DNA of 64,000 nt. Origin: Saccharicrinis sp963665705. Its GTDB lineage: Bacteria > Bacteroidota > Bacteroidia > Bacteroidales > Marinilabiliaceae. The notes beneath the pieces were generated by a model, which worked only from the letters and a program-made list of their open reading frames with translations, made no database searches and had not been told where the DNA came from. Shown piece by piece: positions 25,015 through 33,096 of this stretch; the first letter of the stretch is position 1, and each line of letters opens with the position of its first letter. The stretch covers positions 2,356,001 to 2,420,000 of the forward strand of contig OY762448.1 of assembly GCA_963665705.1 (NCBI GenBank), read 5' to 3'. A program made the translations under genes and the position numbers.

Positions 25015-25905
25015 TTAGTGGGAGTTGTTTTTACGAATCTTTTGAATATCCTCAATGCCAATATCGGTTATTTCCGATATTTCATTATCCGAATAACCTT
25101 TAGTAATCATTTTAACAACAACTTCTTTCTTACCTAAGAATTTCAGTTCATTGGCTGCTTCTGCAAAAGCATCTTTAACTTGTGGTGAAATTGTTTCCAT
25201 AATCTCATCAATTTTATCAGGTTCTAAACCAGAAACTTTATACAAATATAACGCTATTTTTTGGAAAATAGTTTCGTCAATTTCCATTAGCTGGCTAAAC
25301 ATTTCTCGTGCTAAATCAGGATTGTTCTTGATAAAGCCGATAAGATTATCACTTCGTTTCATAAACCATACGGCTACCTTAACACTTGGTCGCTTAAAAT
25401 GTCGGATTATTGCATGGTCTTCAATATCTTTTGTGTCAAAAAGAACATAATCGAACAATGGTACAAAACGTTTAAGCTCCTCCGGAACCTGAACAAATCC
25501 CGAATCCGTCCATTTGGGTTTTCCATGATAGTAAACCATAGTAATAACAGGAGTAAGAGGCTGTTTGTTGGCTACCTGATTTTCCCATACATTAAGGATA
25601 TATCTAAGCAATTGCATGTGTATGTTTTTGTCGGGGTAGCTTTTGTGTTCATACAGTAGCGATACTTTAATATTGGTATATCCATAAAACATATTGCATG
25701 ACACATCTTTAAAATAGGGTGAAAGTTCCTGGTCAACATATTCGGTTGGGTCATAAACAAGCGTTTCAGGTTTCAAACCTTGAAGTACCTCTTTCGGTAA
25801 TGTGCCTAATAATAAATCTTGAAGATTCTCTTTAACTGAAAATAAGCTTTTAAAGAAATTGTCGTGAATGTTGTTGTTTTTCTGTACGTTACTATTCTTT
25901 TTCAT
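25015..25905 (-). CDS. Rpn-family recombination-promoting nuclease (PD-(D/E)XK, Transposase_31)
   Basis: 296 residues. The opening HDNFFKSLFSVKENLQDLLLGTLP and the catalytic core with LLYEHKSYPDKNIHMQLLRYI (E-x-K of the PD-(D/E)XK fold) identify the Rpn/Transposase_31 family. TPVITMVYYHGKPKW and a C-terminal helix-rich tail with a ResIII-like EISEITDIGIEDIQKI are also typical. Such proteins cut DNA and raise RecA-independent recombination; mobile forms are common in Bacteroidota. A terminator follows. The iteron-rich gap of 364 bases separates it from the primase gene upstream. Confidence 0.85.
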   Translation of the reverse strand: MKKNSNVQKNNNIHDNFFKSLFSVKENLQDLLLGTLPKEVLQGLKPETLVYDPTEYVDQELSPYFKDVSCNMFYGYTNIKVSLLYEHKSYPDKNIHMQLLRYILNVWENQVANKQPLTPVITMVYYHGKPKWTDSGFVQVPEELKRFVPLFDYVLFDTKDIEDHAIIRHFKRPSVKVAVWFMKRSDNLIGFIKNNPDLAREMFSQLMEIDETIFQKIALYLYKVSGLEPDKIDEIMETISPQVKDAFAEAANELKFLGKKEVVVKMITKGYSDNEISEITDIGIEDIQKIRKNNSH

Positions 25906-25996
25906 TGTGTAAAATGTATTTGAATGTATGTTTATTGTATTCCGGTTTTGTGAAAAATTATTTTGTTTTCAGGGGCTATGGTATTTTTAAAAAATC

Positions 25997-26218
25997 TCCT
26001 CATTTCCTCATTGATGGATTAACTGGTTGAATATCAATCTAAATAGTGTAGGAGTAATGAGAAAGCATGAGGGAAAGGGGTGTTTTTCCTTCAGGACTCC
26101 CTCACTTATCCCTCATATTTCCCTCACCGTTCCTCACGATTTTCATAAGGATGAAGTAATAATATGATGAATATTAGAATGTTAGTATATTTCCTCATAG
26201 TAAGTGAGGAAATGAGGA
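25997..26218. repeat. Iteron array of CCTCA[CT], candidate replication origin
   Basis: Within 222 bases the heptamer [CT]CCTCA[CT] or its complement occurs about ten times. Forward copies are at 25997, 26005, 26099, 26110, 26121, 26131 and 26192, and inverted copies at 26067, 26204 and 26212, with a partial one at 26057. The 26099-26131 copies are 11, 11 and 10 bases apart. The array lies in the 364-base gap between primase stop and Rpn start, an AT-rich setting. Phased iterons beside a primase-helicase gene are the usual look of an element origin of replication. Confidence 0.65.
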
Positions 26219-26269
26219 AGGATTTTGCTTTAATACCATATCTAAAGTAAAACTGCATATTTCTTAATC

Positions 26270-29200
26270 TTATAAAGTAATTCGTTCTAGTTCGATGCCT
26301 TGCTCATTAAGCAGGTCATAATTCATTATATATGCACTAGTTCTGCTTTTACCGAATAGTACATTCTTGCTGCGGTATTCAATAAAGGAGCGATGTTTCT
26401 TCAGGTATTCACCAAGGACAGCCTGATCAAGCGTAGTCAATCCTTCTTTTCGTGCCTGTTCTCTGTAAAGACCATGAATAGAGCCAACTCTGAGGTAAAG
26501 ATGTTTACTGCTATTTTCAACAACGACAACTTTATAATGAACGTCCTCTGTTATTTTATAAAGATTGAGCAGGGATTGTAGTACATGGAAATATTGTTCT
26601 ACTTCATCGCTTTGGTGTTGAACCGATATGGTAAGCTTTGCAGAGCGTATCATCATATTTTTTGCCGTATTGAAACTAAATGGAAATTTCAATCCTGAAT
26701 GTTCCATTAATATTTTCATAGGAGTAAGTACAGAGGATATATTGAGTACTGTTCTGCGGTCAACATTACCGTATTCCTTAATTAGTTCATCCATCACCTC
26801 CGAACTTATTTCCGGTTCTTCTTTTGAGTAGTGTTCTTCAATTAAATATCGGTAATCGAATACTGAGCATGTGATATTGGTAAATTGTAAGCTTTCTTCG
26901 GCTGCTTTAAATAATTTTAAATCGGCATAATTACCTCTGTTATTATCGTCAAACTCACCCAATAAACTACGGCTGCACAATGCCGGGTCTTGAGTTGGTA
27001 AATCCTGACCACTTATTATTCCCGAACCTCTGGGTTTTGCAATTCGAGTTTCATTACCACCTGATTTTACACCTGTCAATTTCCCGTTACGATCTGCAAT
27101 ACCTTTTAAGGCTTCGATAGTGTTTTTGTGAATACTGTTTTTGTACTCATTTCCCCAAAACGGATGATTGGTTGTAGAATCCATGCTACGCTGCATACCT
27201 GTACTTGTACTTCCAGAAGCAAGGTTAATTCCGTCTTCCATAGGTGGCTTGCCAAACATATACATGATACTGCGAGCTGCTGTACTTTTACCTGATTGTC
27301 GTTTTCCAAAAAGGAATAATAAAGGGAAATACCCAAAATTGGCTTTGTAGATTAAATCACTAAAAATAGTGGCTATGTAATAAGCTATAAGCAATTCTGC
27401 ATTGCCTGGATAAACTTTGCTCATTGATGTAGCCCAGTTTCCAAAAGTCCAACTGTTACCTTTTGATGGCTTTACATATTTTGAATTTTCCTTGAAAGGA
27501 TTTCCTCCATCGGAACTCCCAATTTTGAGTGCTTTGCCATAGGGAAGGTAAAAGAAATGGAGTAGATGTACTTGTCCTTGTTTAATGCTTTCCGCAAGTT
27601 TATCTTTCCCATACTTACCAATAAATTCAGCGGTGGTGTTCAATACATGAAACGTATCGTTAATACGTATTTGGCTTTCAGGCGGTATGTTTTCAAATTC
27701 ATCCAGATTGTTTATTTCTGTAGCATGTGTAGTGATACCATATTCATCAATGGGATGAAAACTCTTATTGTAGTACAATCCGTTTGCAAATACCCAAAAG
27801 AAGTTGTCCTCATTATAACCTACACGTTCCAGTTCTTTAGCTTCAGGAATGCCAAGGAGCTTCACATTTTTAATATTATCGAGCTGGCTGTCATTACCGT
27901 ACCAAAAGAAACCATGACGACGATGTACTTGTTTCTTGAATGAAGCAGGGGTACAGAAGTCATCGGATGAAATAATAGCCAGGCGTTTTCTACCGTATTG
28001 GCTCATTAGTCGAAGTACATATTTTAGGTCTGTTCTTCCTTGCGGGTCTTTATGGAAAACGCAAAACAAGGCTTCAAAAGTAAAGTTTGAGATTTGCTTC
28101 GGGTGTTTGCCTTCCACAGTCCAGTATGCACCATCTTCTTCATAAAACTGATTGGTTAAAAGGTTCTCCTGTTGTTCCTTTTTCAGTTTAATTATGTCAC
28201 TAATGTTTTCCTTTTTCTTGTTTTCTTTTTTTTCAGTTGGCTGGCTGTAATCCTTTAATGCATCATGCCATGCTTTCTTTGGTTTAATTAATTCAGAAAC
28301 GAAGTCAAGATATACTTCCTGGTCGGTTCTATCGTAACAAGCTATGAAAGATGCAATTCTTTTTATGGCTTCGGATTTTTTAACCGGGTCGTTAGCAAAT
28401 TTTTCACTATACAATTGAGTTTTATAAACCAGGTAATCCGTTTCGTTTTCGATGTGCTGAAGAAATATCTCTTTGGTGGTAAATGTTGAATCCGGGTCTT
28501 GTTTTTCAGGTAGAATAACCACCGATACATGAAACTTGTTTTTGATTAACATTTCAGCGTTCCGGTCTGTTGCACGTAATCCGGCTGGATCACCATCATA
28601 AATCAACGTTGCTTTATTGGTGTATTTATTCAAAAGCTTTGCCTGTTCGTGAGTTAGGGCTGTACCGCAAGTAGCAACTGTATTTATCACATCAATATCA
28701 TGCATTCGGAGCGCATCAGAATAACCTTCCACTATATATGCTCTGTCTTCATTTTTAATAGCAAAACGAGCAACGTTCAAAGCATAAAGTTCATTTCCTT
28801 TTGTGTAAATACAGCTTTCATGAGTATTCAGATATTTGACCTTTGGGTTTTCGTTCAGGTCACGCCCGGCAAAAGCAATGGTCTGGCCTCTTGAATTGGA
28901 TACAGGAAAAATCAATCTGTTCCTAAAAAAGTCATAAATGCCTTTATCATTGCTCTTCAGTACTCCTATTTCTTCCAGTATTTCGGTTTTTAAACCATTC
29001 TCTCTGGCATAACTCAATAGTGCATTCCCATTGGGCGCATAACCAATATTAAAGCTACCATTTTCGGGAATTGCAAGATTACGCTCTTTAATGTAAGCTT
29101 GAGCTTCGGAATTGCCGACCTGTTCCAGAAAGTACTTCTCAATTATGCTACAAGCAATTTTAAGGCTTTCCTCATGCTTGAACCTGGCATCGTCAAAATT

Positions 29201-29494
29201 GGTATTTTTCTTCCATTCAAAATTGAGATTCAGAATTTTTGCACCGATCTCAACCGCTTCTTTAAATTCAACGTTTTCATGCTCCTTTATAAACTCAATG
29301 GCATTACCACCTTTATCACACCCGAAACATTTAAAGATACCCTTTGCCGGATTAACGCTAAACGAAGCAGTTTTTTCGTTATGAAACGGACAACAGGCTT
29401 TGAAATTAGTTCCAGCCTTCTTGAGTTTAATAAAACTGGAGACAACCTCGTAAACTTCTTCATTGATTTGCTCTATAATCCTTTTTGCATCCAT
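26270..29494 (-). CDS. Primase-helicase: CHC2 zinc finger, TOPRIM, P-loop ATPase
   Basis: 1074 residues. Residues 1-95 are a DnaG-type CHC2 zinc finger (ligands Cys35, His38, Cys56 and Cys59). Residues ~185-345 form the DnaG catalytic core with TOPRIM (YIVEGYSDAL Glu, LIYDGDPAGLRA Asp residues). After a linker, residues ~720-860 hold a P-loop ATPase with Walker A GKRQSGKST (about 730-738) and downstream LASGSTSTGMQRSMDS, SGIISGQDLP, resembling phage and plasmid replicative helicase domains. One protein can thus prime and unwind DNA. It should initiate replication of the element from the adjacent iterons. The 96-residue gene lies three bases upstream. Confidence 0.9.
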   Translation of the reverse strand: MDAKRIIEQINEEVYEVVSSFIKLKKAGTNFKACCPFHNEKTASFSVNPAKGIFKCFGCDKGGNAIEFIKEHENVEFKEAVEIGAKILNLNFEWKKNTNFDDARFKHEESLKIACSIIEKYFLEQVGNSEAQAYIKERNLAIPENGSFNIGYAPNGNALLSYARENGLKTEILEEIGVLKSNDKGIYDFFRNRLIFPVSNSRGQTIAFAGRDLNENPKVKYLNTHESCIYTKGNELYALNVARFAIKNEDRAYIVEGYSDALRMHDIDVINTVATCGTALTHEQAKLLNKYTNKATLIYDGDPAGLRATDRNAEMLIKNKFHVSVVILPEKQDPDSTFTTKEIFLQHIENETDYLVYKTQLYSEKFANDPVKKSEAIKRIASFIACYDRTDQEVYLDFVSELIKPKKAWHDALKDYSQPTEKKENKKKENISDIIKLKKEQQENLLTNQFYEEDGAYWTVEGKHPKQISNFTFEALFCVFHKDPQGRTDLKYVLRLMSQYGRKRLAIISSDDFCTPASFKKQVHRRHGFFWYGNDSQLDNIKNVKLLGIPEAKELERVGYNEDNFFWVFANGLYYNKSFHPIDEYGITTHATEINNLDEFENIPPESQIRINDTFHVLNTTAEFIGKYGKDKLAESIKQGQVHLLHFFYLPYGKALKIGSSDGGNPFKENSKYVKPSKGNSWTFGNWATSMSKVYPGNAELLIAYYIATIFSDLIYKANFGYFPLLFLFGKRQSGKSTAARSIMYMFGKPPMEDGINLASGSTSTGMQRSMDSTTNHPFWGNEYKNSIHKNTIEALKGIADRNGKLTGVKSGGNETRIAKPRGSGIISGQDLPTQDPALCSRSLLGEFDDNNRGNYADLKLFKAAEESLQFTNITCSVFDYRYLIEEHYSKEEPEISSEVMDELIKEYGNVDRRTVLNISSVLTPMKILMEHSGLKFPFSFNTAKNMMIRSAKLTISVQHQSDEVEQYFHVLQSLLNLYKITEDVHYKVVVVENSSKHLYLRVGSIHGLYREQARKEGLTTLDQAVLGEYLKKHRSFIEYRSKNVLFGKSRTSAYIMNYDLLNEQGIELERITL

Positions 29495-29497
29495 CGG

Positions 29498-29788
29498 CTA
29501 CCAATCTTTACCTGTCAATAATTCACGGTTATTGCTATCGAGACTCATAAAAAACTCATGTATATTTCCCCTAAAATCATAGAACTTGTCTAACAGGTGG
29601 TAACCCATTTCAGAACCCCAAATCTTGTAAAAAAGGCCATTCAGTTCTAGCTCGGAATCCTCAATCATTTTCTGAACTTTTGCGCCATCAAACGGAATGT
29701 TGGTATAGCCGTTTTTTTCATAGAAACTCTTTATGCGGTTATCGAAATAGTATAATTTCGATACTGTATTTGGTGCTAATGCTATCAT
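29498..29788 (-). CDS. Unrecognised 96-residue protein
   Basis: A soluble, mildly acidic helical protein with many Phe, Tyr and Leu residues (KLYYFDNRIKSFYEKNGY, LNGLFYKIWGSEMGYHLLDKFYDFRG). No known motif. Its stop is three bases from the primase start, so it is probably translated with the primase and could be a replication accessory factor. I do not recognise the family. Confidence 0.7.
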   Translation of the reverse strand: MIALAPNTVSKLYYFDNRIKSFYEKNGYTNIPFDGAKVQKMIEDSELELNGLFYKIWGSEMGYHLLDKFYDFRGNIHEFFMSLDSNNRELLTGKDW

Positions 29789-29857
29789 CTTAATTTGTTT
29801 TGAAAATGAAATTTATGTGTAAATGGCAGGGCTGCCCTTGTTCAATCCTGCCTAAAC

Positions 29858-29877
29858 CATTATTAGCCGTCAAGGGT
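29858..29877. repeat. 20-bp inverted repeat, right copy
   Basis: Exact reverse complement of 24906-24925. It covers the last codons and stop of the DUF4406 gene and lies 70 bases upstream of the 96-residue gene. Confidence 0.8.
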
Positions 29878-30174
29878 GGTTATTAAGTTTTTTATATCAT
29901 CAATAGAAAAGCAGAGATTTTTTTTCTCCTTCATTGCAGTTGTAAGCTCAATTCTCGCAGTAGTACTATTTTTCCAATTAGGTAACATGTAAATAGTATC
30001 GCTATCATGGATTAAACCTAGGCGGTGAGTAAGGCTTTCAGACCAATTAGAGCTATTTAGTATCTTTTCATCGGGGCTAATTATTGTACACCCTAAATTC
30101 AATAATTGCCTTTTTAAGACTTGAATGAGATTTGAATCAGTTTCGTAATGAATGCCTGAGAGATATATTGTCAT
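29863..30174 (-). CDS. DUF4406-like protein (nucleoside deoxyribosyltransferase-like fold)
   Basis: 103 residues. MTIYLSGIHYETD ... LNLGCTIISPDEKILNSSNW, then LIHDSDTIYMLPNWKNSTTARIELTTAMKEKKNLCF matches the DUF4406/YtoQ-like pattern: a Rossmann-like fold with the conserved LP-x-W-x-x-S-x-x-A-x-x-E. Such proteins are frequent on phages and elements, are related to nucleoside 2-deoxyribosyltransferases, and may modify nucleotides or NAD-like compounds. The catalytic Glu is kept (IELT). Its stop lies in the 20-bp inverted repeat. Confidence 0.75.
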   Translation of the reverse strand: MTIYLSGIHYETDSNLIQVLKRQLLNLGCTIISPDEKILNSSNWSESLTHRLGLIHDSDTIYMLPNWKNSTTARIELTTAMKEKKNLCFSIDDIKNLITTLDG

Positions 30175-30191
30175 TGTTTGTGATATTGAAT

Positions 30192-30374
30192 TTATGGACG
30201 ACCTAATAATTCATAAATCATCTGAACTTGCTTTGGAGTATATGTTTTGCCTCGATATTCACCGAGTTTACCCTTTATTGGTTCAATCCAACGTTTAAAG
30301 GTTTTTAAGCTAACATTGTATGCCTCGGCTAATTGATGCTTGCTTTGTGCGACTGGCTGTACATTGTCTTCCAT
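30192..30374 (-). CDS. Small helix-turn-helix protein
   Basis: 60 residues. KHQLAEAYNVSLKTFKRWIEPI forms a helix-turn-helix, and GEYRGKTYTPKQVQMIYELLG the second half. It has the look of DUF4248-like or excisionase-like small DNA-binding proteins. Its ATG overlaps the stop of the 96-residue excisionase-like gene (position 30374), so the two are coupled. A role in excision or in regulating the element is likely but not shown. Confidence 0.7.
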   Translation of the reverse strand: MEDNVQPVAQSKHQLAEAYNVSLKTFKRWIEPIKGKLGEYRGKTYTPKQVQMIYELLGRP

Positions 30375-30664
30375 TATCTGTATGATAAATGGTTTGTATT
30401 AGCCTCTTCTTTAAGCCGATTAATTTCGCTTGCATAAATCTGCCAAGAACCTCCTTTGAATTCCTGTCTGGCTTTAAGCATGTTTTTTTTACAATAATGA
30501 ATGACGGTAGTATAGGGCATACCTGTAAGCTTGCTGAATTGATTGGGAGTGTAAAATTCAGGCTTGTCTTTTTCTGATAGTCGATGAATCTCACTGATAA
30601 TTTTTTCCGAAAAACTGTTCAAGTCAGCTACCGTTACTAAATTGTTTAAATCCTCTTTCTGCAT
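30374..30664 (-). CDS. Excisionase-like helix-turn-helix protein
   Basis: 96 residues. An N-terminal coiled-coil-like helix (NSFSEKIISEIHRLSEKDK) is followed by a HTH_17-type domain, YTPNQFSKLTGMPYTTVIHYCKKNMLKARQEFKGGSWQIYASEI, the MerR-like fold of excisionases and helix-turn-helix regulators on Bacteroidota elements. It is the first of the leftward operon 30664-24016. A pair of TTTG-n-GCAAA operators lies 27-56 bases upstream. It is probably the excision factor or regulator working with the integrase. Confidence 0.75.
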   Translation of the reverse strand: MQKEDLNNLVTVADLNSFSEKIISEIHRLSEKDKPEFYTPNQFSKLTGMPYTTVIHYCKKNMLKARQEFKGGSWQIYASEINRLKEEANTNHLSYR

Positions 30665-30690
30665 AATCGTATGTTTTTATTTCTACATCA

Positions 30691-30720
30691 ATTTGTAGCG
30701 AACATACATTTGCTGCAAAC
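30691..30720 (-). promoter_or_regulatory. Putative tandem operator upstream of the excisionase-like gene
   Basis: ATTTGTAGCGAAC (30691-30703) and ATTTGCTGCAAAC (30708-30720) are related 13-mers 17 bases apart. The second is a near-perfect palindrome (TTTGC-n-GCAAA). They are 27 bases or more upstream of the start codon at 30664, in position to be bound by the adjacent HTH protein. Confidence 0.4.
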
Positions 30721-30723
30721 ACG

Positions 30724-30764
30724 AAAAAAGGGACAGAGGGGGATGTTCCCCATTGTCCCCTTTT
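30724..30764 (-). terminator. Rho-independent terminator after the 249-residue gene
   Basis: On the minus strand a long imperfect stem (GGGGACA ... TGTCCC with an inner TGGGGA/TCCCC part) is followed by TTTTTT. It lies 61 bases after the stop at 30826 and separates integration genes from the replication operon. Confidence 0.75.
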
Positions 30765-30825
30765 GGTAACTTTCATAATATCAACGTGTAATGACAAATA
30801 TTTTTTTGAAAAAAATATACAAATG

Positions 30826-31575
30826 CTATACGCTATTGGCTCTTGCCAGCTCTTTAAGTAATGATTCAATCCTGTTTTTTACGTTGTCATTAACATCAGT
30901 GAACTGTTTTCTGATTTGTTCGGCCTTAGGAAAGTCTGCTTTTTTAGTAGAGAAATTATCAGCCAATATCCTGGATAAATGAGTGCGATTAAAATTTGGG
31001 TCAATCGACACTTTTTTCATAATCCTAAATGAAAGATATGCTAGTTCCTGACTAGATAGGTTAGTTTTAAACCTTTTAAAGTTCTGCCAATCGGAAGTAT
31101 CCATTTCAAAACCATCGTTCAATGCTGTAATCTTTAAAATATCGACTGCGTTTTCAATTTTATCAATTTGCAGAGTGAAAATGATATGAAGTTTTTGGTA
31201 AGCTGTTCTCGCTTCTTTTAGATATTTTTTTTGAAAATATTTTGGAAAATAGTATTTAAACCTAACCTTTTGCAACGAGATACAATTGTGACTTTGAGAT
31301 ATTAATAGAATAAATTGCTCATTGAGGTGTTCCCTTGTAAAAAGCAGCTCATCATAGAGATTATGAAGGAACGTTTTTCTTGATTGCTTTGAATTTAAAC
31401 TAAAAGGTAAACTTTGTATTTCTTTTCGGAATTCATTTAAGAATTCATCCAGCTTCTCCTTATATTCCTGCTCAGAAGAAAACTCTTCAGTAAATGTTAA
31501 ATACCGCTGTCTAAATTTCTTTGAGTATTTTACCTCAATCTTGCCAATCTTCTCTATAAAATCATATACGAACAT
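30826..31575 (-). CDS. Unrecognised regulator-like protein under leader-peptide control
   Basis: 249 residues, all-helical, with many charged residues and no membrane segment. The C-terminal ~80 residues (LAYLSFRIMKKVSIDPNFNRTHLSRILADNF ... NRIESLLKELARA) remind me of the C-terminal end of RteC-type regulators of Bacteroidota conjugative elements, but the similarity is too weak to call. It follows the integrase on the same strand. The start codon lies six bases after the stop of a 31-residue leader reading frame and is covered by a 19-bp stem (see the attenuator entry). Tight control suits a regulator of excision. Confidence 0.7.
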   Translation of the reverse strand: MFVYDFIEKIGKIEVKYSKKFRQRYLTFTEEFSSEQEYKEKLDEFLNEFRKEIQSLPFSLNSKQSRKTFLHNLYDELLFTREHLNEQFILLISQSHNCISLQKVRFKYYFPKYFQKKYLKEARTAYQKLHIIFTLQIDKIENAVDILKITALNDGFEMDTSDWQNFKRFKTNLSSQELAYLSFRIMKKVSIDPNFNRTHLSRILADNFSTKKADFPKAEQIRKQFTDVNDNVKNRIESLLKELARANSV

Positions 31576-31677
31576 TATGTATTAATTTGAAAGTGTTAAT
31601 AAAAAATAATTATCAACATGTAAAAGAACTGTATATGCTCTCTTTTGATTTCTAAATGTGTTCGTATATGATTTCAT
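31556..31677 (-). promoter_or_regulatory. Translational attenuator: 19-bp stem masking a start codon
   Basis: On the minus-strand RNA, bases from 31677 to 31659 (starting with the ATG of the leader) are complementary to bases 31574-31556, the first codons of the 249-residue gene, over 19 bp with a single G:U pair. The two arms are separated by 84 bases. When formed, the stem hides the UG of the AUG at 31575. Translation of the leader starts inside the first arm and would open the stem. The arrangement resembles the tetQ/erm style of translational attenuation. Confidence 0.65.
31582..31677 (-). CDS. 31-residue leader peptide
   Basis: An ATG at 31675-31677, 16 bases after the integrase stop, opens a 31-codon frame (MKSYTNTFRNQKRAYTVLLH...) ending in TAA at 31582-31584. 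Only six bases separate that stop from the ATG of the 249-residue gene. Its first seven codons form one arm of the stem described above. The composition has no obvious amino-acid run that would sense starvation, so the inducer may be an antibiotic or simply read-through from the integrase. Confidence 0.55.
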   Translation of the reverse strand: MKSYTNTFRNQKRAYTVLLHVDNYFLLTLSN

Positions 31678-31692
31678 GTTTTGTCTTTTTAA

Positions 31693-33066
31693 TTATTCAA
31701 CTTCATAAGAAAATTTAGTGGAACATGATTGACAATGAAGACTAAGCTTTTTAAGTCTAATTACACCCTTTTCAAAACTTAATACCTCGTTGTCACAGTT
31801 CGGACAAATGGCTAGATTGAGCGTTGAATTTTCATTATTGAGGTTATTTAACCTATTCCACTTCGACATTTCTTCTTTCCTTTTATCATCAATGATTTTA
31901 GCATAAATCTGAGTGGTTCTTAAATCATTATGCCCCATAATATCGGAAACCGTTTCAAGGGACATACCTAATGTCAATGCACTTACAGCAAAAGTGTGTC
32001 TGGTACAATGAAATGAGAGATGCTTTTTAATACCAACCTCATTCATTATAAAGCGTAGCATTGGATTAATATCGGAGCTATTCCGAACAAAGCCTTGATA
32101 AATTTTATCGGTTGGCTTTTTGTCACCATCTAAATCAAGAACCGATTTAAGCCTTTCTGTGATAGGAATCCGAAGCATTTTTTCTTTATCCTTTCGGCTT
32201 TTTTCCATCGGCATTATAATCATATTGTTTTCAATATGCTTGAATCTTAATTTTTTAAGGTCAGAGAGACGTAATCCGCAATAGCAGCTAATTAAAATAT
32301 GTTGAAGGGTTTCCTGGTATTTCAAGCCAGTTAGGTAAGTTTTACCACGTTTATCCTTCTTATAAATTTTAAAAAATTGTTCGCTTTTGTAATAATCATG
32401 TAGCATGTCCAATTCTTTAAGAGTAAGATGTTCCTTTTTGCCATCCTCTTTCAGAAATGAAAAATTATGAAATGGATTTCTGTCGATTATGGATTTCTTA
32501 TATGCGTAAGTAATATATTTCCTAATCATAGATAGATTACCATATATTGTATTGGCTTTGTTATCTAAAGCTTCTATCAGGTAATTTCTATATTTTTCCA
32601 ACCAATTTTCATCAATTTCATAAATGGTGACATTGGGTTGGTATCTCTCTAACTTTATTATATCAATTTCAAGACCAGCATAGGTCGATTTCTTAATTCT
32701 ATTACGCTCTTCTTTTAATCGGTTTTTAGCGAATTCAATAAAGCTTCCGTTTACCTCGCAATTTGAATATACACTCATGATGTTTCCGAAAGTAACAGAT
32801 TGCCTTTTTCTCTCTAATTCAATAATGATTTGCTCAATTTCACTTTCCTTATCTTTTAAATAAAGATTGTTTTTTTTTGCATCAGGTACTTCCCTGATTT
32901 CTTTAATTTTTTTGGTTTTAGCATTGTAATACTCCGGCTTAATAAAAAGATTAAGAGGAATCTTTTTAGTCTTTCGATTAAGGGTTACTCTAATGTAAAA
33001 CCGAGACGTACCATCCTGTTTTGTGTACGAGCTGTCCAAGTAAACACTTACTGTTGCATTTGTCAT
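31693..33066 (-). CDS. Tyrosine-recombinase integrase with C-terminal zinc ribbon
   Basis: 457 residues from the ATG at 33066 (MTNATVSVYLDSSYTKQDG), preferred to the ATG at 33096. An N-terminal arm-binding domain, a SAM-like core-binding domain and a catalytic domain follow: Arg in CYCGLRLSDLKKL, His-x-x-Arg in FHCTRHTFA, His in IMGHNDLRTTQIY and the nucleophile Tyr just after. The last ~35 residues have Cys-x2-Cys and Cys-x2-Cys (CPNC, CQSC), a zinc-ribbon extension that most members lack. It integrates the element at the tRNA-Leu 3' end 313 bases away; the phased repeats between are likely its arm sites. Confidence 0.9.
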   Translation of the reverse strand: MTNATVSVYLDSSYTKQDGTSRFYIRVTLNRKTKKIPLNLFIKPEYYNAKTKKIKEIREVPDAKKNNLYLKDKESEIEQIIIELERKRQSVTFGNIMSVYSNCEVNGSFIEFAKNRLKEERNRIKKSTYAGLEIDIIKLERYQPNVTIYEIDENWLEKYRNYLIEALDNKANTIYGNLSMIRKYITYAYKKSIIDRNPFHNFSFLKEDGKKEHLTLKELDMLHDYYKSEQFFKIYKKDKRGKTYLTGLKYQETLQHILISCYCGLRLSDLKKLRFKHIENNMIIMPMEKSRKDKEKMLRIPITERLKSVLDLDGDKKPTDKIYQGFVRNSSDINPMLRFIMNEVGIKKHLSFHCTRHTFAVSALTLGMSLETVSDIMGHNDLRTTQIYAKIIDDKRKEEMSKWNRLNNLNNENSTLNLAICPNCDNEVLSFEKGVIRLKKLSLHCQSCSTKFSYEVE

Positions 33067-33096
33067 AATTTTTAAATTTGCGCTATGCAGCCTCAT

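Noticed and set aside
25997..26218. CRISPR array
   Set aside because: The repeats are 7 bases in both orientations with irregular gaps; no 25-40-base repeat/spacer pattern and no cas gene.
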